Source: Mycobacterium sp.
GTDB lineage: Bacteria > Actinomycetota > Actinomycetes > Mycobacteriales > Mycobacteriaceae
Reading direction: 5' to 3'
Length of the DNA stretch: 39,373 nucleotides
Assembly: GCA_031292665.1 (NCBI GenBank)
Contig: JARLGR010000005.1
Span: 1 to 39,373, forward strand
This document shows, in pieces, positions 15,429-24,521 of this stretch (within the stretch, counting starts at the first letter, position 1; every line of letters starts with the position of its first letter). The notes beneath the pieces are model-generated. The model ran no database searches. It saw only the letters and a program-made list of their open reading frames with translations, and had not been told where the DNA came from. The position numbers and the translations under genes were made by a program.

Positions 15429-16346
15429 TCAGTGCGAAGCGCGCGCGGCGGGCGAGACGGCCAGGTAGTCGACCGCCAGACCCAGGCCGCCCAACTGCGA
15501 GGGATGGAAACCCGGGCGGTAGTAGTCGCCGACCGCTCGGGCGAACCGCAGTGGGCCGGGCACCAGGCCCCGGCGTGCCGCCCGGAAGTAGTCCAGCCAG
15601 CGCGGCTTGGTCCCCGGCGGAAGGCACGGATCCACCGAGTACAGGAATCGAACCCCGCGGATCCACAGCAGCACCATGGCCGGGCCGACGACCAGCTGGG
15701 CGCGTGCCCGCCGCCAATACCCGGCCCGCAGGTGCTGCATCGTGTCGAAGGCCACCGCCTTGTGCTCGACCTCCTCGGCGCCGTGCCAGCGAAGCATGTC
15801 CAGCATCACCGGGTCGGTGCCGATGGCGTCGTGCGCCGCCGAGTTCAGCACCCACTCGCCCAGGACGGCGGTGTAGTGCTCGATCGCCGACACCAGGGAG
15901 ACCTGTTCCAGCAGCCAGCTGTGCTGTCGCCGCGGGCTCCACCCGGGCCTGGGTCCGAGCACTTTCTCGAACATCCACCTGATCTGGTCGGTGTACGGGG
16001 TCACGTCGACGCCCCGGGCGGCGAAGTGACCGAGCACCCTCGCGTGGGCCTGCGAATGCACCGCCTCCTGGCCGATGAAGCCCTGGACGTCCAGCCGCAG
16101 CTGATCGTCTTTGATCAGCGGCAGCGCCTTCTTGAACGCCTCGACGAAGAACTCCTCGCCGGCGGGCAGCAGCGTGTGCAGGACGTTGAGGACGTGGGTG
16201 ACGAACGGCTCCCCCGGCACGTAGTGGAACGGCAGCGTCGCCCAGTCGAAGTCGACGTCGCGCGCCTCGAGGACGAGGCGCTCGTGGTCCAACGACGCTC
16301 CAACTTTCGAGGGTGGACCCGCGGCCCGGTCGTCGACGGTGAACAT
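15429..16346 (-). CDS. PF10118-type 'metal-dependent hydrolase' with di-iron ligand pattern
   Basis: A 305-residue helical protein of the family annotated as predicted metal-dependent hydrolase (PF10118/COG3687). The visible metal residues are an acidic helix (GEEFFVEAF, E64/E65/E69), E94-xx-H97 (QEAVHSQAH), E156-H157 (SAIEHYTA) and E192-xx-H195 (GAEEVEHKA). This E, ExxH, E, ExxH order is that of four-helix-bundle di-iron carboxylate proteins, so an oxygenase or desaturase role is at least as plausible as hydrolysis (inference). The ATG at 16346 is chosen because the longer upstream frame belongs to the antisense of another gene. It is the second gene of a four-gene operon that ends in an electron-donating reductase. 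Confidence 0.75.
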   Translation of the reverse strand: MFTVDDRAAGPPSKVGASLDHERLVLEARDVDFDWATLPFHYVPGEPFVTHVLNVLHTLLPAGEEFFVEAFKKALPLIKDDQLRLDVQGFIGQEAVHSQAHARVLGHFAARGVDVTPYTDQIRWMFEKVLGPRPGWSPRRQHSWLLEQVSLVSAIEHYTAVLGEWVLNSAAHDAIGTDPVMLDMLRWHGAEEVEHKAVAFDTMQHLRAGYWRRARAQLVVGPAMVLLWIRGVRFLYSVDPCLPPGTKPRWLDYFRAARRGLVPGPLRFARAVGDYYRPGFHPSQLGGLGLAVDYLAVSPAARASH

Positions 16347-16390
16347 CGCGCCCCCTCCCCATCGAGTGCTGGCAGTATACGGCGCAGGGG

Positions 16391-16852
16391 CTACCCGGCC
16401 TCGGCGCGCTGCTTCAGCCGCTGCAACGTCAGCCGAATGTGTTCGGCGTTGGCGGCGGGGCGATCGGCCACACCGGTGGACTTGCCGGCAACCTTGCGGA
16501 ACCAGCCCGGCCTGCGGTCCCAGGTGCTTTCGGTGACCCGGCAGCCGCCGTCGGCATCTTCGATGTCGTATTGCCATCGCGCGATCGGTACGACGGTATG
16601 GCGCACTTCGAACCCGAAACGCCGGCCCGGATCCGCGTCGGTGACCGTGCACTTGGTCTTCCAGCGCCGACCGCCGTTCTCGTTGTGCCCGGTGAACACC
16701 GCGCCCGGCCGAACCGCATCGCCTTTGCGCCACTCCATCGCCACCGCTTCCTCGGCCAGCGAAGCCAGTGTCAGCAGGTCGGTGATCAGGCCATAGACGA
16801 CGTCCGGCCGGGCATCGATCTCGACGGTGGCCGCGACATCCGGATCGGTCAT
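16391..16852 (-). CDS. SRPBCC (polyketide cyclase/START-like) family protein
   Basis: A 153-residue protein with the SRPBCC fold pattern: VAATVEIDARPDVVYGLITDL at the N-terminus, a variable middle, then RRFGFEVRH, a WQYDIEDADGGCRVTEST strand pair, and a long C-terminal helix (NAEHIRLTLQRLKQR). These small beta-barrel proteins bind hydrophobic ligands. Mycobacteria have many, mostly without known ligand. It opens the minus-strand operon and is 44 bases upstream of the PF10118 gene, so a lipid-binding or delivery role for that pathway is a reasonable guess. It is divergent from ald across 113 bases. Confidence 0.75.
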   Translation of the reverse strand: MTDPDVAATVEIDARPDVVYGLITDLLTLASLAEEAVAMEWRKGDAVRPGAVFTGHNENGGRRWKTKCTVTDADPGRRFGFEVRHTVVPIARWQYDIEDADGGCRVTESTWDRRPGWFRKVAGKSTGVADRPAANAEHIRLTLQRLKQRAEAG

Positions 16853-16965
16853 TCGACGATCATAGCCAGCAAATAACGGCGGCCCGGGTTTGCGTGCGTG
16901 GTGGATTGCAGCCCATCCCAGCTTTCTTCACACTTGGAGGTGAACCGCAACCGTCAGGGGCAAGA

Positions 16966-18081
16966 ATGCGAGTCGGCGTTCCGACCGAAACCAAGAACAA
17001 CGAGTTCAGGGTGGCCATCACCCCGGCCGGTGTCGCCGAACTGACCCACCGCGGCCACGAGGTGATCGTGCAGTCGGGCGCCGGAGAGGGTTCGGCCATC
17101 GCCGACGAGGAGTACAAGGCGTCGGGCGCCCAACTGGCCGGCGACGCCGAACAGGTGTGGGCCGAAGCCGACCTGCTGCTCAAGGTGAAGGAACCGATAG
17201 CGCCCGAGTATGGCCTGCTGCGGAACCGCCAGGTCCTGTTCACCTATCTGCACCTGGCCGCGTCACGCGCATGCACCGACGCGCTGTTGGCCTCCGGCGC
17301 AACGTCCATCGCTTACGAGACCGTCCAGACCGCCGACGGGACGCTTCCGCTGCTGGCCCCGATGAGCGAGGTCGCCGGGCGGCTCGCCGCCCAGGTCGGG
17401 GCCTATCACCTGATGAGAACCGAAGGCGGGCGTGGTGTCCTGATGGGCGGGGTGCCGGGCGTCAAGGCCGCCGACGTCGTGGTGATCGGCGCCGGCACGG
17501 CCGGCTACAACGCCGCCCGGGTCGCCGGCGGCATGGGGGCGGCCGTCATGGTTTTCGACCTCAACATCAACAAGCTTCGGCTGCTTGACGCGGAGTTCGG
17601 CGGCCACATCAGCACCCGCTATTCGTCGGCGTACGAGTTGGCGGGCGCCGTCAAACGCGCCGACCTGGTGATTGGGGCGATCCTGGTCCCGGGCGCGAAA
17701 GCCCCCACGCTGATCTCCAATTCGCTCGTCGCACAGATGAAGAGCGGAGCGGTGCTGGTGGACATCTCGATCGACCAGGGCGGCTGCTTCGAGGACTCCC
17801 GCCCGACCACCCACGACCACCCGACGTTCGCCGTGCACGACACCCTGTTCTATTGCGTGGCGAACATGCCCAGCGCGGTGCCCAAGACGTCGACCGTGGC
17901 GCTGACCAACGCGACCATGCCGTATGTGCTCAAAATCGCCGATGACGGCTGGCAGGCGGCATGCCGGTCGGATCCCGCCCTGGCGAAAGGCGTTTCGACG
18001 CACGACGGGTTGCTGCTGTGCGAACGGGTGGCCACCGACCTGAACTTGCCGTTCACCGACTGGTCGAGCGTACTGGCCTGA
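16966..18081 (+). CDS. ald: Alanine dehydrogenase
   Basis: Ald interconverts L-alanine and pyruvate/ammonia with NAD(H); mycobacterial Ald also reduces glyoxylate to glycine. The 371-residue length equals that of M. tuberculosis Ald. It keeps K75 (LKVKEP), H96 (YLHLAA) and the active-site Asp in VDISIDQGG (D270 by the M. tuberculosis numbering). The NAD-binding fold is VVVIGAGTAGYNAARVAGG. The ATG at 16966 gives this exact length. Its frame is intact, unlike the frameshifted copy known in M. bovis. In M. tuberculosis the regulator gene aldR lies divergently beside ald; here that place is taken by the SRPBCC gene, so any AldR must be encoded elsewhere. Confidence 0.95.
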   Translation: MRVGVPTETKNNEFRVAITPAGVAELTHRGHEVIVQSGAGEGSAIADEEYKASGAQLAGDAEQVWAEADLLLKVKEPIAPEYGLLRNRQVLFTYLHLAASRACTDALLASGATSIAYETVQTADGTLPLLAPMSEVAGRLAAQVGAYHLMRTEGGRGVLMGGVPGVKAADVVVIGAGTAGYNAARVAGGMGAAVMVFDLNINKLRLLDAEFGGHISTRYSSAYELAGAVKRADLVIGAILVPGAKAPTLISNSLVAQMKSGAVLVDISIDQGGCFEDSRPTTHDHPTFAVHDTLFYCVANMPSAVPKTSTVALTNATMPYVLKIADDGWQAACRSDPALAKGVSTHDGLLLCERVATDLNLPFTDWSSVLA

Positions 18082-18084
18082 CCC

Positions 18085-18981
18085 TCAGCCTTCGCCGGTG
18101 AGCCACGGCAGCACCGAGCGGGTGACCTCGGCGATGAGCGGTCGCAACGGGTCGGCGTTCTGGTTCGCCGACTGCGAGCGGGTCATCAGCGACAGCAGCA
18201 CGCGCTGCCCGTCGGGACCGTAGGCGACGCCGATGTCGTTGGTGCTGCCGTAGTCCGCCGTGCCCGTCTTGTCCGCGGTGGTCCATGCGGGCGGCAGGCC
18301 CGCCCGCATGGTCGAGGTCACGTTTCCGCGCATCCAGTCCTCCAGTTGGCGGCGTTGCGGCTCGCCGAGAGCCGTTCCGGTGAGGAGGTTTTGGATCCCG
18401 CCGCCGAGGGCCCGCGGGGTGCTGGTGTCGCGCGGGTCGCCGGGTATCGCGGTGTTCAGCTCGGTTTCCCAGCGATCCAGCCTGGTGCGATCGTCGCCGA
18501 TGGAGCGGGCGAACTCCGTGATGGCCGGGGGCCCGCCGATCGCCTGCAACAGCAGGTTGGCGGCGGCGTTATCGCTGTGCTGCAGCGCCGCCGCGCACAG
18601 CTGAGCTAAAGGTATGCTGGTACCGGCCCGCGGGGCGGTCACCGGGGAGTTGGGCAGCAGCGTCCCGGGATCGACGAAAACGGCTTGCTGCAAATCCAAT
18701 TCGCCACGCTGGGCCTTCTGTAGCACCCGCGCGGCGGCGTAGGCCTTGAAGGTCGAACACATCGCGAACGGGTCACCGTCACGATGCGCGAGGGTGCGCC
18801 CCGTTGCGATGTTGGTGGCGAAAAGCCCTACATACGCGTTGTACTGCCGCTCCAGTTCGTCGAGCCGGTCGCCCGGGTCAGTATCCGGCAGGGCGGCAGC
18901 GCGCCCGCACGCGGTGAGGGCGGACGCGGACACGGCGAGCGACAGCATTCGCCGACGCGACAGTGCGGGCACGGGCGTCAA
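18085..18981 (-). CDS. Class A beta-lactamase, Tat-exported lipoprotein (BlaC-like)
   Basis: A 298-residue serine beta-lactamase. The N-terminus has a twin-arginine signal (SRRRMLSL) and a lipobox LTAC, predicting Tat export and lipidation at C25. Class A motifs are complete: S70-xx-K (CSTFK, with a Cys just before the Ser as in BlaC), SDN at 130-132, the omega loop RWETELN with E166 and N170, and KTG at 234-236. BlaC of M. tuberculosis has SDG at 130-132; this enzyme has the canonical Asn, as in M. abscessus Bla. The probable start is TTG at 18981, overlapping the TGA of the nitronate monooxygenase gene by four bases; a GTG at 18972 is an alternative. It converges with ald, three bases away. 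Confidence 0.9.
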   Translation of the reverse strand: MTPVPALSRRRMLSLAVSASALTACGRAAALPDTDPGDRLDELERQYNAYVGLFATNIATGRTLAHRDGDPFAMCSTFKAYAAARVLQKAQRGELDLQQAVFVDPGTLLPNSPVTAPRAGTSIPLAQLCAAALQHSDNAAANLLLQAIGGPPAITEFARSIGDDRTRLDRWETELNTAIPGDPRDTSTPRALGGGIQNLLTGTALGEPQRRQLEDWMRGNVTSTMRAGLPPAWTTADKTGTADYGSTNDIGVAYGPDGQRVLLSLMTRSQSANQNADPLRPLIAEVTRSVLPWLTGEG

Positions 18982-20000
18982 TCGACGAGACCGGCGATGA
19001 TGTCGGCCACCGGTCCCGGGCGCGCCTCCCGGAACGCCGTTCCCGCCCAGAGGGTCATCCCGTTCGGGTCCTCCATGGCCGCAGCCGCCTCGCGTATCGG
19101 CAACGTCATCTGGTTGACCTCCGGATAACCGAGCGGGGCCACGGTGTCGAGCATCCGGACGAACTCGTTCTCCAGTCCGCGCGCGTACCGGCCCGAGAAG
19201 GCGCGGGAAACGATCGTCTTGCCGAACAGTTGGTTCTTCATGGCCGTGCGGTGCGCGGGGTTGGTGCCGGCCTCCTCGGACAACAGCAGGGCGGTGCCGA
19301 CCTGCGCGGCCACCGCTCCCCTGCGCAGCGCGCCGGCGATGTCCCCGGCGGTGCCGAGCCCACCCGCCGCGATGATCGGGACCTCGCGATGCGCCCGGTG
19401 GATCCGGTCGATCAGCTCGTGCAGCGACTCGGTGCCGGGGTCCATGTCGGGCGCGAACGTGCCGCGGTGCCCGCCGGCATCCGGGCCCTGGACCACCAGG
19501 CTGTCCGCGCCCGCGGCGATGGCAACCCCGGCCTCATAGGCCGACGTCACAGTGACCATCACCAGCAGGCCCAGGGCACCCAGCCGGCCGATGACATCGG
19601 GCGCCGGCACGCCGAAGGTGAACGACACCAGCTCCGGGCGCACGTCGGCCACCACCTCGAGCTTGCGTTCCCAGTCGTCGTCGCCGCCGAACTCCGGATG
19701 GCCGACCGCGACCTGGTAGTAGTCGGCGATCTCCTCGAGCTCCTCGGCGTAGTAGTCCAGCTGCACCCAGTCGGCCACGCTTGGCTGCGGCACAAACAGG
19801 TTGACGCCGAGCGGGCCGGTGGTGGCCGCGCGGGCCGCCGCAATGTCCTCGGCGAGCCGCTCCGCGCTGACATACCCGCCGGGGACGAACCCGAGCCCGC
19901 CGGCATTGGACACCGCCGCGGCCAACGCGGGGGTGCCCGGGCCGCCGGCCATCGGCGCACCCACGATGGGCACCATGATGTCCCAGAAGCCGAGTACCAT
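18978..20000 (-). CDS. Nitronate monooxygenase (Rv2781c-type)
   Basis: A 340-residue FMN TIM-barrel enzyme of the nitronate monooxygenase/2-nitropropane dioxygenase family. It oxidises alkyl nitronates such as the toxin propionate-3-nitronate. Visible motifs are [11 protein letters not shown] at the N-terminus, [26 protein letters not shown] (flavin and catalytic region), [13 protein letters not shown] (phosphate loop) and [11 protein letters not shown]. It corresponds by position and sequence to M. tuberculosis Rv2781c. The ATG at 20000 lies four bases after the pepR stop, and its TGA overlaps the beta-lactamase start, so it is in the middle of a pnp-pepR-nmo-bla transcription unit. The physiological substrate in mycobacteria is not established. 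Confidence 0.85.
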   Translation of the reverse strand: MVLGFWDIMVPIVGAPMAGGPGTPALAAAVSNAGGLGFVPGGYVSAERLAEDIAAARAATTGPLGVNLFVPQPSVADWVQLDYYAEELEEIADYYQVAVGHPEFGGDDDWERKLEVVADVRPELVSFTFGVPAPDVIGRLGALGLLVMVTVTSAYEAGVAIAAGADSLVVQGPDAGGHRGTFAPDMDPGTESLHELIDRIHRAHREVPIIAAGGLGTAGDIAGALRRGAVAAQVGTALLLSEEAGTNPAHRTAMKNQLFGKTIVSRAFSGRYARGLENEFVRMLDTVAPLGYPEVNQMTLPIREAAAAMEDPNGMTLWAGTAFREARPGPVADIIAGLVD

Positions 20001-20004
20001 TCGG

Positions 20005-21357
20005 CTAATTTACCATCGCCCGAAGTTGTTGGGGCAGTGATCGTTTGGAGGCGTAGGGACCCAGGACGGCGGCGCCGTAACGCTGGCTCAATAACCGGCG
20101 GGCCACCGCGTTGACCTCGTCGACGGTCACGTCGTGGATCCGCTGCAGGGTGTGCTCGATGGTGCGCTGGGTGCCGTAGTTCAGTTCGTTGCGGCCCAGG
20201 CGGCTCATGCGGGAGCTGGAATCCTCCAGGCCGAGGACCAGCCCGCCGCGCAACGACCCCTTGGCGATTCGGCATTCCGCCTCGGTAATGCCGTCGCGGG
20301 CCACCGATTCGAGCACCTCACCGGTCACCCGCATGACTTCGTCGAAACGCTCCGGCAGGCACGCGGCATACACCGAAAGCGCGCCGCTGTCGGCGAAGAC
20401 GTCCAGTGCGGAGTAGATGGAGTACGCCAGACCGCGGGACTCGCGGACCTCCTGGAAAAGCCGGGAGCTCAGGCCGCCGCCCAGCGCGGTGTGCAGCACC
20501 GACAGTGCCCACCGATGCGGCCACGTGCGCCCGGGGATCCGAACGCCCAACGAGACGTGGGCCTGTTCGGAATCGCGGTTGCCCAGCATCAAACCGGGGT
20601 GGCCCGTCACCCGTCCGGCGCCCTTGCGCGGGGCCGTCGCCTGTCGGCCCCGGACCAGGTGCGGCCCGAATTGCTCACGGACCAACGCGACCACCTCGTC
20701 GTGGTCGACATTGCCGGCCACCGCGACGACCATCCGCTCCGGGGTGTAGCGCCGCACGTGGAAGGAGTGCAGCTGCGTCCGCGTCATCGCCGACACCGAT
20801 TGCGAGGTGCCGATCACCGGGCGGCCGACGGGGTGGTCGCCGAACAACGCCCCCAGAAACATGTCGCCCAGCGCGTCCTCGGGGTCGTCGTCGCGCATGG
20901 CGATCTCTTCGAGGACGACGTCACGTTCTACTTCGACGTCCTCCGAGGCGCAGCGGCCGTTGAGCACCACATCGGCGACGAGGTCGACGGCCAGCTCCAG
21001 ATCGCTGTCGAGCACGTGCGCGTAGTAGCAGGTGTGCTCCTTGGCGGTGAAGGCGTTCAGCTCGCCGCCGACGGCGTCCATCGCCTGCGCGATGTCCACG
21101 GCGGTGCGGGTCGGGGTGGACTTGAAGAGCAGGTGCTCCAGGAAGTGCGCCGCGCCGGCCACCGTCGCGCCCTCGTCCCGCGACCCGACGCCGACCCACA
21201 CGCCGACCGACGCCGAACGCACCGCGGGCAGGTGCTCGGTGACTACCCGCAGGCCGCCCGGCAGGGCCGTGCGGCGGACGGCCTTGTGTTGCGCCTCGAC
21301 CACCTGCTTACCGCGCCGCAGGGCCGGCCCGGGATCAGCTGCTGGCTGTCGCGGCAT
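20005..21357 (-). CDS. pepR: M16-family zinc protease PepR
   Basis: A 450-residue member of the insulinase/mitochondrial processing peptidase family. The inverted zinc motif is H71-FL-E74-H75 (HFLEH), with the third zinc ligand Glu in [15 protein letters not shown] near 151. The C-terminal half is the usual inactive repeat ([29 protein letters not shown]). It is the Rv2782c ortholog by context, adjacent to pnp in many actinobacteria. The ATG at 21357 overlaps the 3' end of pnp by 23 bases, which suggests translational coupling; a longer frame upstream would lie wholly within pnp and is unlikely. Substrates are unknown. Confidence 0.9.
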   Translation of the reverse strand: MPRQPAADPGPALRRGKQVVEAQHKAVRRTALPGGLRVVTEHLPAVRSASVGVWVGVGSRDEGATVAGAAHFLEHLLFKSTPTRTAVDIAQAMDAVGGELNAFTAKEHTCYYAHVLDSDLELAVDLVADVVLNGRCASEDVEVERDVVLEEIAMRDDDPEDALGDMFLGALFGDHPVGRPVIGTSQSVSAMTRTQLHSFHVRRYTPERMVVAVAGNVDHDEVVALVREQFGPHLVRGRQATAPRKGAGRVTGHPGLMLGNRDSEQAHVSLGVRIPGRTWPHRWALSVLHTALGGGLSSRLFQEVRESRGLAYSIYSALDVFADSGALSVYAACLPERFDEVMRVTGEVLESVARDGITEAECRIAKGSLRGGLVLGLEDSSSRMSRLGRNELNYGTQRTIEHTLQRIHDVTVDEVNAVARRLLSQRYGAAVLGPYASKRSLPQQLRAMVN

Positions 21358-23632
21358 CGGCTGGTGCTGCGGACGCAGGCGCCTCGGGCGCCGCCGACTC
21401 CGCTGCATCGTCTTCGGCCACCAGGACGAGTGAGATCTTGCCCCGCTTGTCGATGTCGGCGATCTCGACGCGCAGCTTGTCGCCGACGTTCACGACGTCC
21501 TCGACCTTCGCGATGCGCTTACCCCTGCCGAGCTTCGAGATGTGCACCAGGCCGTCACGACCGGGCAGTAGCGACACGAACGCGCCGAAATCCGTTGTCT
21601 TGACCACGGTTCCGAGGAAACGCTCGCCCACCGTCGGCAACTGCGGGTTGGCGATGGCATTGATCTTGTCGATCGCGGCCTGCGCCGAGGGACCGTCGGT
21701 GGCGCCGACGAAGACCGTGCCGTCGTCCTCGATGGAGATCTGCGCGCCGGTCTCCTCGGTGATGGCGTTGATGACCTTGCCTTTGGGGCCGATGACCTCA
21801 CCGATCTTGTCGACGGGCACCTTGATGGTGGTCACCCGCGGCGCGTACGGACTCATCTCGTCGGGCGCGTCGATGGCCTCTGCCATGACCTCGAGGATGG
21901 TCAGCCGGGCTTCCTTGGCCTGCGCGAGCGCACCCGCGAGCACCTGCGACGGGATCCCGTCGAGCTTGGTGTCCAGCTGCAGCGCGGTGACGAAGTCCTT
22001 GGTGCCGGCACACTTGAAGTCCATGTCGCCGAACGCGTCTTCGGCGCCCAGGATGTCGGTCAGGGTGACAAAGCGACGCTCGGTACCTCCGCCTTCCACC
22101 TCTACGTCGTCGGAGACCAGACCCATCGCGATCCCGGCCACCGGCGCCTTCAGCGGCACACCGGCGTTGAACAGCGCCAACGTGGACGCGCAGACCGAAC
22201 CCATCGACGTCGAACCGTTGGAGCCCAGGGCCTCGGACACCTGGCGGATGGCGTACGGGAACTCTTCGACGCTGGGCAGCACCGGAATCAGGGCCCGCTC
22301 GGCGAGCGCGCCGTGCCCGATCTCGCGCCGCTTGGGCGACCCGACCCGGCCGGTCTCGCCGGTGGAGAACGGCGGGAAGTTGTAGTGATGCATGTACCGC
22401 TTGGACGTCTCGGGCCCCAACGAGTCGATCTGCTGGGCCATCTTGACCATGTCGAGCGTCGTCACCCCGAGGATCTGGGTCTCGCCGCGCTCGAACAGCG
22501 CGCTGCCGTGCGCCCGCGGAACCACCGCGACCTCGGCTGACAGCGCGCGGATGTCGGTGATGCCCCGGCCGTCGATGCGGAAATGGTCGGTCAGGATGCG
22601 CTGCCGGACCAGCTTCTTGGTCAGCGAACGGAAGGCGGCGCTGACCTCCTTCTCGCGGCCCGCGTAGGTCTCGGCGAGCCGCGCCAGCACCTCGGCCTTC
22701 AGCTCGTCGGTGCGCTGGTCGCGCTCCGCCTTGCCGCCGATGCTCAGCGCGGCGGCCAGCTCGTCGGTGGCCACCGAGGCAACCGAGTAGTACACGTCGT
22801 CGCCGTACTCGGGGAACACCGGGTACTCACCGGTGGGTTTCGCGGCCGCGTCGGCCAGCTCCTGCTGGGCTTTGCACAGCGCGGCGATGAACGGCTTGGC
22901 TGCCTCCAGGCCTTCGGCCACAACGCTTTCCGTCGGCGCCTGGGCGCCGCCTTCGACGAGCGCGATGACGTTCGCGGTGGCCTCCGCCTCGACCATCATG
23001 ATGGCCACGTCATGCTCGCTGTCGGGCTTGCCGTCCTGTTCGCCGACGATGCGTCCGGCCACCACCATGTCGAACACGGCCCGCTCGAGCTGCTCGACCG
23101 TGGGCAAACCGACCCAGGTGCCGTCGATCAACGCCACCCGGACGGCACCGATCGGTCCGGAGAACGGCAGGCCACCCAGCTGGGTGGAGGCCGACGCGGC
23201 ATTGATCGCCAGCACGTCGTACAGGTCGTTGGGGTCGAGGCTCAGGATCGTCACCACGACCTGAATCTCGTTGCGCAGCCCGGCGACGAACGACGGGCGC
23301 AGCGGTCGGTCGATCAGCCGGCAGGTCAGGATCGCGTCCGTGGAGGGCCGGCCCTCACGGCGGAAGAACGAACCGGGGATGCGGCCGGCGGCATACATCC
23401 GCTCCTCGACATCGACGGTCAGCGGGAAGAAGTCGAAGTGCTCCTTGGGGTTCTTGCTGGCGGTGGTCGCCGACAGCAGCATGTTCTCGTCGTCGAGGTA
23501 GGCGACGACGGCACCGGCGGCCTGCTGAGCGAGCCGACCGGTCTCAAAACGGATGGTGCGGGTGCCGAAGCTCCCGTTGTCGATGACGGCGGTCGCCTCG
23601 AACACGCCTTTTTCAATTTCAGATACAGACAT
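21335..23632 (-). CDS. pnp: Polyribonucleotide nucleotidyltransferase (PNPase, GpsI)
   Basis: PNPase degrades RNA 3' to 5' with phosphate and can also add tails. The 765-residue product has the standard order: first RNase PH domain (from about residue 14, with the FFRREGRPS and RPLRPSF phrases), a helical linker, and a second RNase PH domain ([23 protein letters not shown], then [14 protein letters not shown]). A KH domain ([20 protein letters not shown]) and an S1 domain ([28 protein letters not shown]) follow. An acidic/Ala-rich tail ends the protein. It is called gpsI in M. tuberculosis (Rv2783c). The ATG at 23632 gives the family N-terminus. lppU, which lies between gpsI and rpsO in M. 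tuberculosis, is absent here. Confidence 0.97.
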   Translation of the reverse strand: MSVSEIEKGVFEATAVIDNGSFGTRTIRFETGRLAQQAAGAVVAYLDDENMLLSATTASKNPKEHFDFFPLTVDVEERMYAAGRIPGSFFRREGRPSTDAILTCRLIDRPLRPSFVAGLRNEIQVVVTILSLDPNDLYDVLAINAASASTQLGGLPFSGPIGAVRVALIDGTWVGLPTVEQLERAVFDMVVAGRIVGEQDGKPDSEHDVAIMMVEAEATANVIALVEGGAQAPTESVVAEGLEAAKPFIAALCKAQQELADAAAKPTGEYPVFPEYGDDVYYSVASVATDELAAALSIGGKAERDQRTDELKAEVLARLAETYAGREKEVSAAFRSLTKKLVRQRILTDHFRIDGRGITDIRALSAEVAVVPRAHGSALFERGETQILGVTTLDMVKMAQQIDSLGPETSKRYMHHYNFPPFSTGETGRVGSPKRREIGHGALAERALIPVLPSVEEFPYAIRQVSEALGSNGSTSMGSVCASTLALFNAGVPLKAPVAGIAMGLVSDDVEVEGGGTERRFVTLTDILGAEDAFGDMDFKCAGTKDFVTALQLDTKLDGIPSQVLAGALAQAKEARLTILEVMAEAIDAPDEMSPYAPRVTTIKVPVDKIGEVIGPKGKVINAITEETGAQISIEDDGTVFVGATDGPSAQAAIDKINAIANPQLPTVGERFLGTVVKTTDFGAFVSLLPGRDGLVHISKLGRGKRIAKVEDVVNVGDKLRVEIADIDKRGKISLVLVAEDDAAESAAPEAPASAAPADAATASS

Positions 23633-23646
23633 CTGTGTCCGTACGG

Positions 23647-23692
23647 CCTCTCTGGTATTCGGCTGTTTCGCGGCGTCACGCGCACCAGAGGG
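23647..23692 (-). promoter_or_regulatory. Stem-loop in the pnp leader
   Basis: CTCTGGT at 23650-23656 is complementary to ACCAGAG at 23684-23690, with one further C-G pair after a mismatch. It lies 18-58 bases upstream of the pnp start in the transcribed leader. In enterobacteria a leader duplex cut by RNase III mediates PNPase autoregulation; a similar role here is only inference. Confidence 0.4.
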
Positions 23693-23953
23693 CTTCGAAC
23701 CAACTCATCGGGCCCGGCGGGCCCGCGAGCCACCCTGACAGCTCCCGAACAGCGAGCCTGAATACGGCTACGGCCATCGATTGAAGCGGCCGACCTTCCC
23801 CAGATCCGGAGAGCCCGGCAGCCACTACCGAGGACCGCCCGATACAGACCGGGCTGCTCCCCTGGACTTGCATAGTGACACGCTGGAACGGCACGCACGG
23901 ATCTGCGCGAACCGCACCGTTTGCTCGGACCGAAACGGCCCAGAACGGACCCC

Positions 23954-23978
23954 ACTCTACACGGGCCGAGTCGGCCCG
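23954..23978 (-). terminator. Perfect hairpin between rpsO and pnp
   Basis: CGGGCCG at 23962-23968 pairs exactly with CGGCCCG at 23972-23978 around a three-base loop, 36 bases after the rpsO stop. There is no U tract, as is common for mycobacterial intrinsic-like terminators, so it could terminate, attenuate or stabilise the rpsO 3' end. A TAGAGT -10-like hexamer (minus strand, 23954-23959) follows directly and might be a pnp promoter. Confidence 0.45.
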
Positions 23979-24014
23979 CTTCCGGGGCGGAAGATTTGCC
24001 GGGTGCGGCCCCGG

Positions 24015-24284
24015 TCAGCGACGCAGACCCAGGCGCTCAACGAGCGAGCGGTAGCGCTCGACGTCGACCTGGGACACGTACTTGAGCAGCCGCCGTCGGC
24101 GACCCACCAGCAGCAGCAGCCCCCGCCGGGAGTGGTGGTCGTGCTTGTGCACCTTGAGGTGCTCGGTCAGGTCGGCAATCCGCTTGGTGAGCATGGCGAC
24201 CTGCGCCTCCGGGGACCCGGTGTCGGTGTCATGCAGGCCGTAGGTGCCCAGGATTTCCTTTTTCTGCTCGGCTGTCAGCGCCAC
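24015..24284 (-). CDS. rpsO: Ribosomal protein uS15
   Basis: S15 binds 16S rRNA in the small-subunit platform and contacts 23S rRNA in a bridge. The 89-residue sequence has the family phrases [47 protein letters not shown], and RRRLLKYV. The start is GTG at 24284, with GGAGA seven bases upstream and the usual length. A longer frame to 24350 is not family-like. It lies upstream of pnp on the same strand, the classical rpsO-pnp order, separated by 382 bases that include a strong hairpin. Confidence 0.97.
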   Translation of the reverse strand: MALTAEQKKEILGTYGLHDTDTGSPEAQVAMLTKRIADLTEHLKVHKHDHHSRRGLLLLVGRRRRLLKYVSQVDVERYRSLVERLGLRR

Positions 24285-24368
24285 GCAAATGTCTCCATCA
24301 ATCGGTCCGCGATCAGTGATTGCGGGCGCGGCCACCGCGAACCGCAGCACGCGCCGATGTCGTCCGGC

Positions 24369-24374
24369 AGTTTA
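24369..24374 (-). promoter_or_regulatory. Putative rpsO promoter -10
   Basis: TAAACT on the minus strand fits the mycobacterial TANNNT -10 element. It would give an rpsO leader of roughly 80 bases, long enough for the S15-binding autoregulatory structures known in other bacteria. No clear -35 is seen, and the leader structure was not folded. Confidence 0.4.
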
Positions 24375-24521
24375 GCAGCGGTTTAGGCGCCGGGCACAAA
24401 CGCGGCGGGCGTGCGGGCTGCGGCTTGTCGCCACACGGGTCACTCCCGTCCCGCTGTGGAAGGACGGGCACCCACCAGGTGCCGCCCGGCGCAGAGACTG
24501 ATGTGACAGTTGTGACCGGGA

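Noticed and set aside
23688-23700. A GGTTCGAAGCC string resembling a tRNA T-loop
   Set aside because: No flanking five-pair T stem, anticodon arm or acceptor stem can be drawn around it.
20134-23761. Long plus-strand frames opposite pepR and pnp
   Set aside because: Antisense frames produced by codon bias; the minus-strand proteins have complete family motifs.
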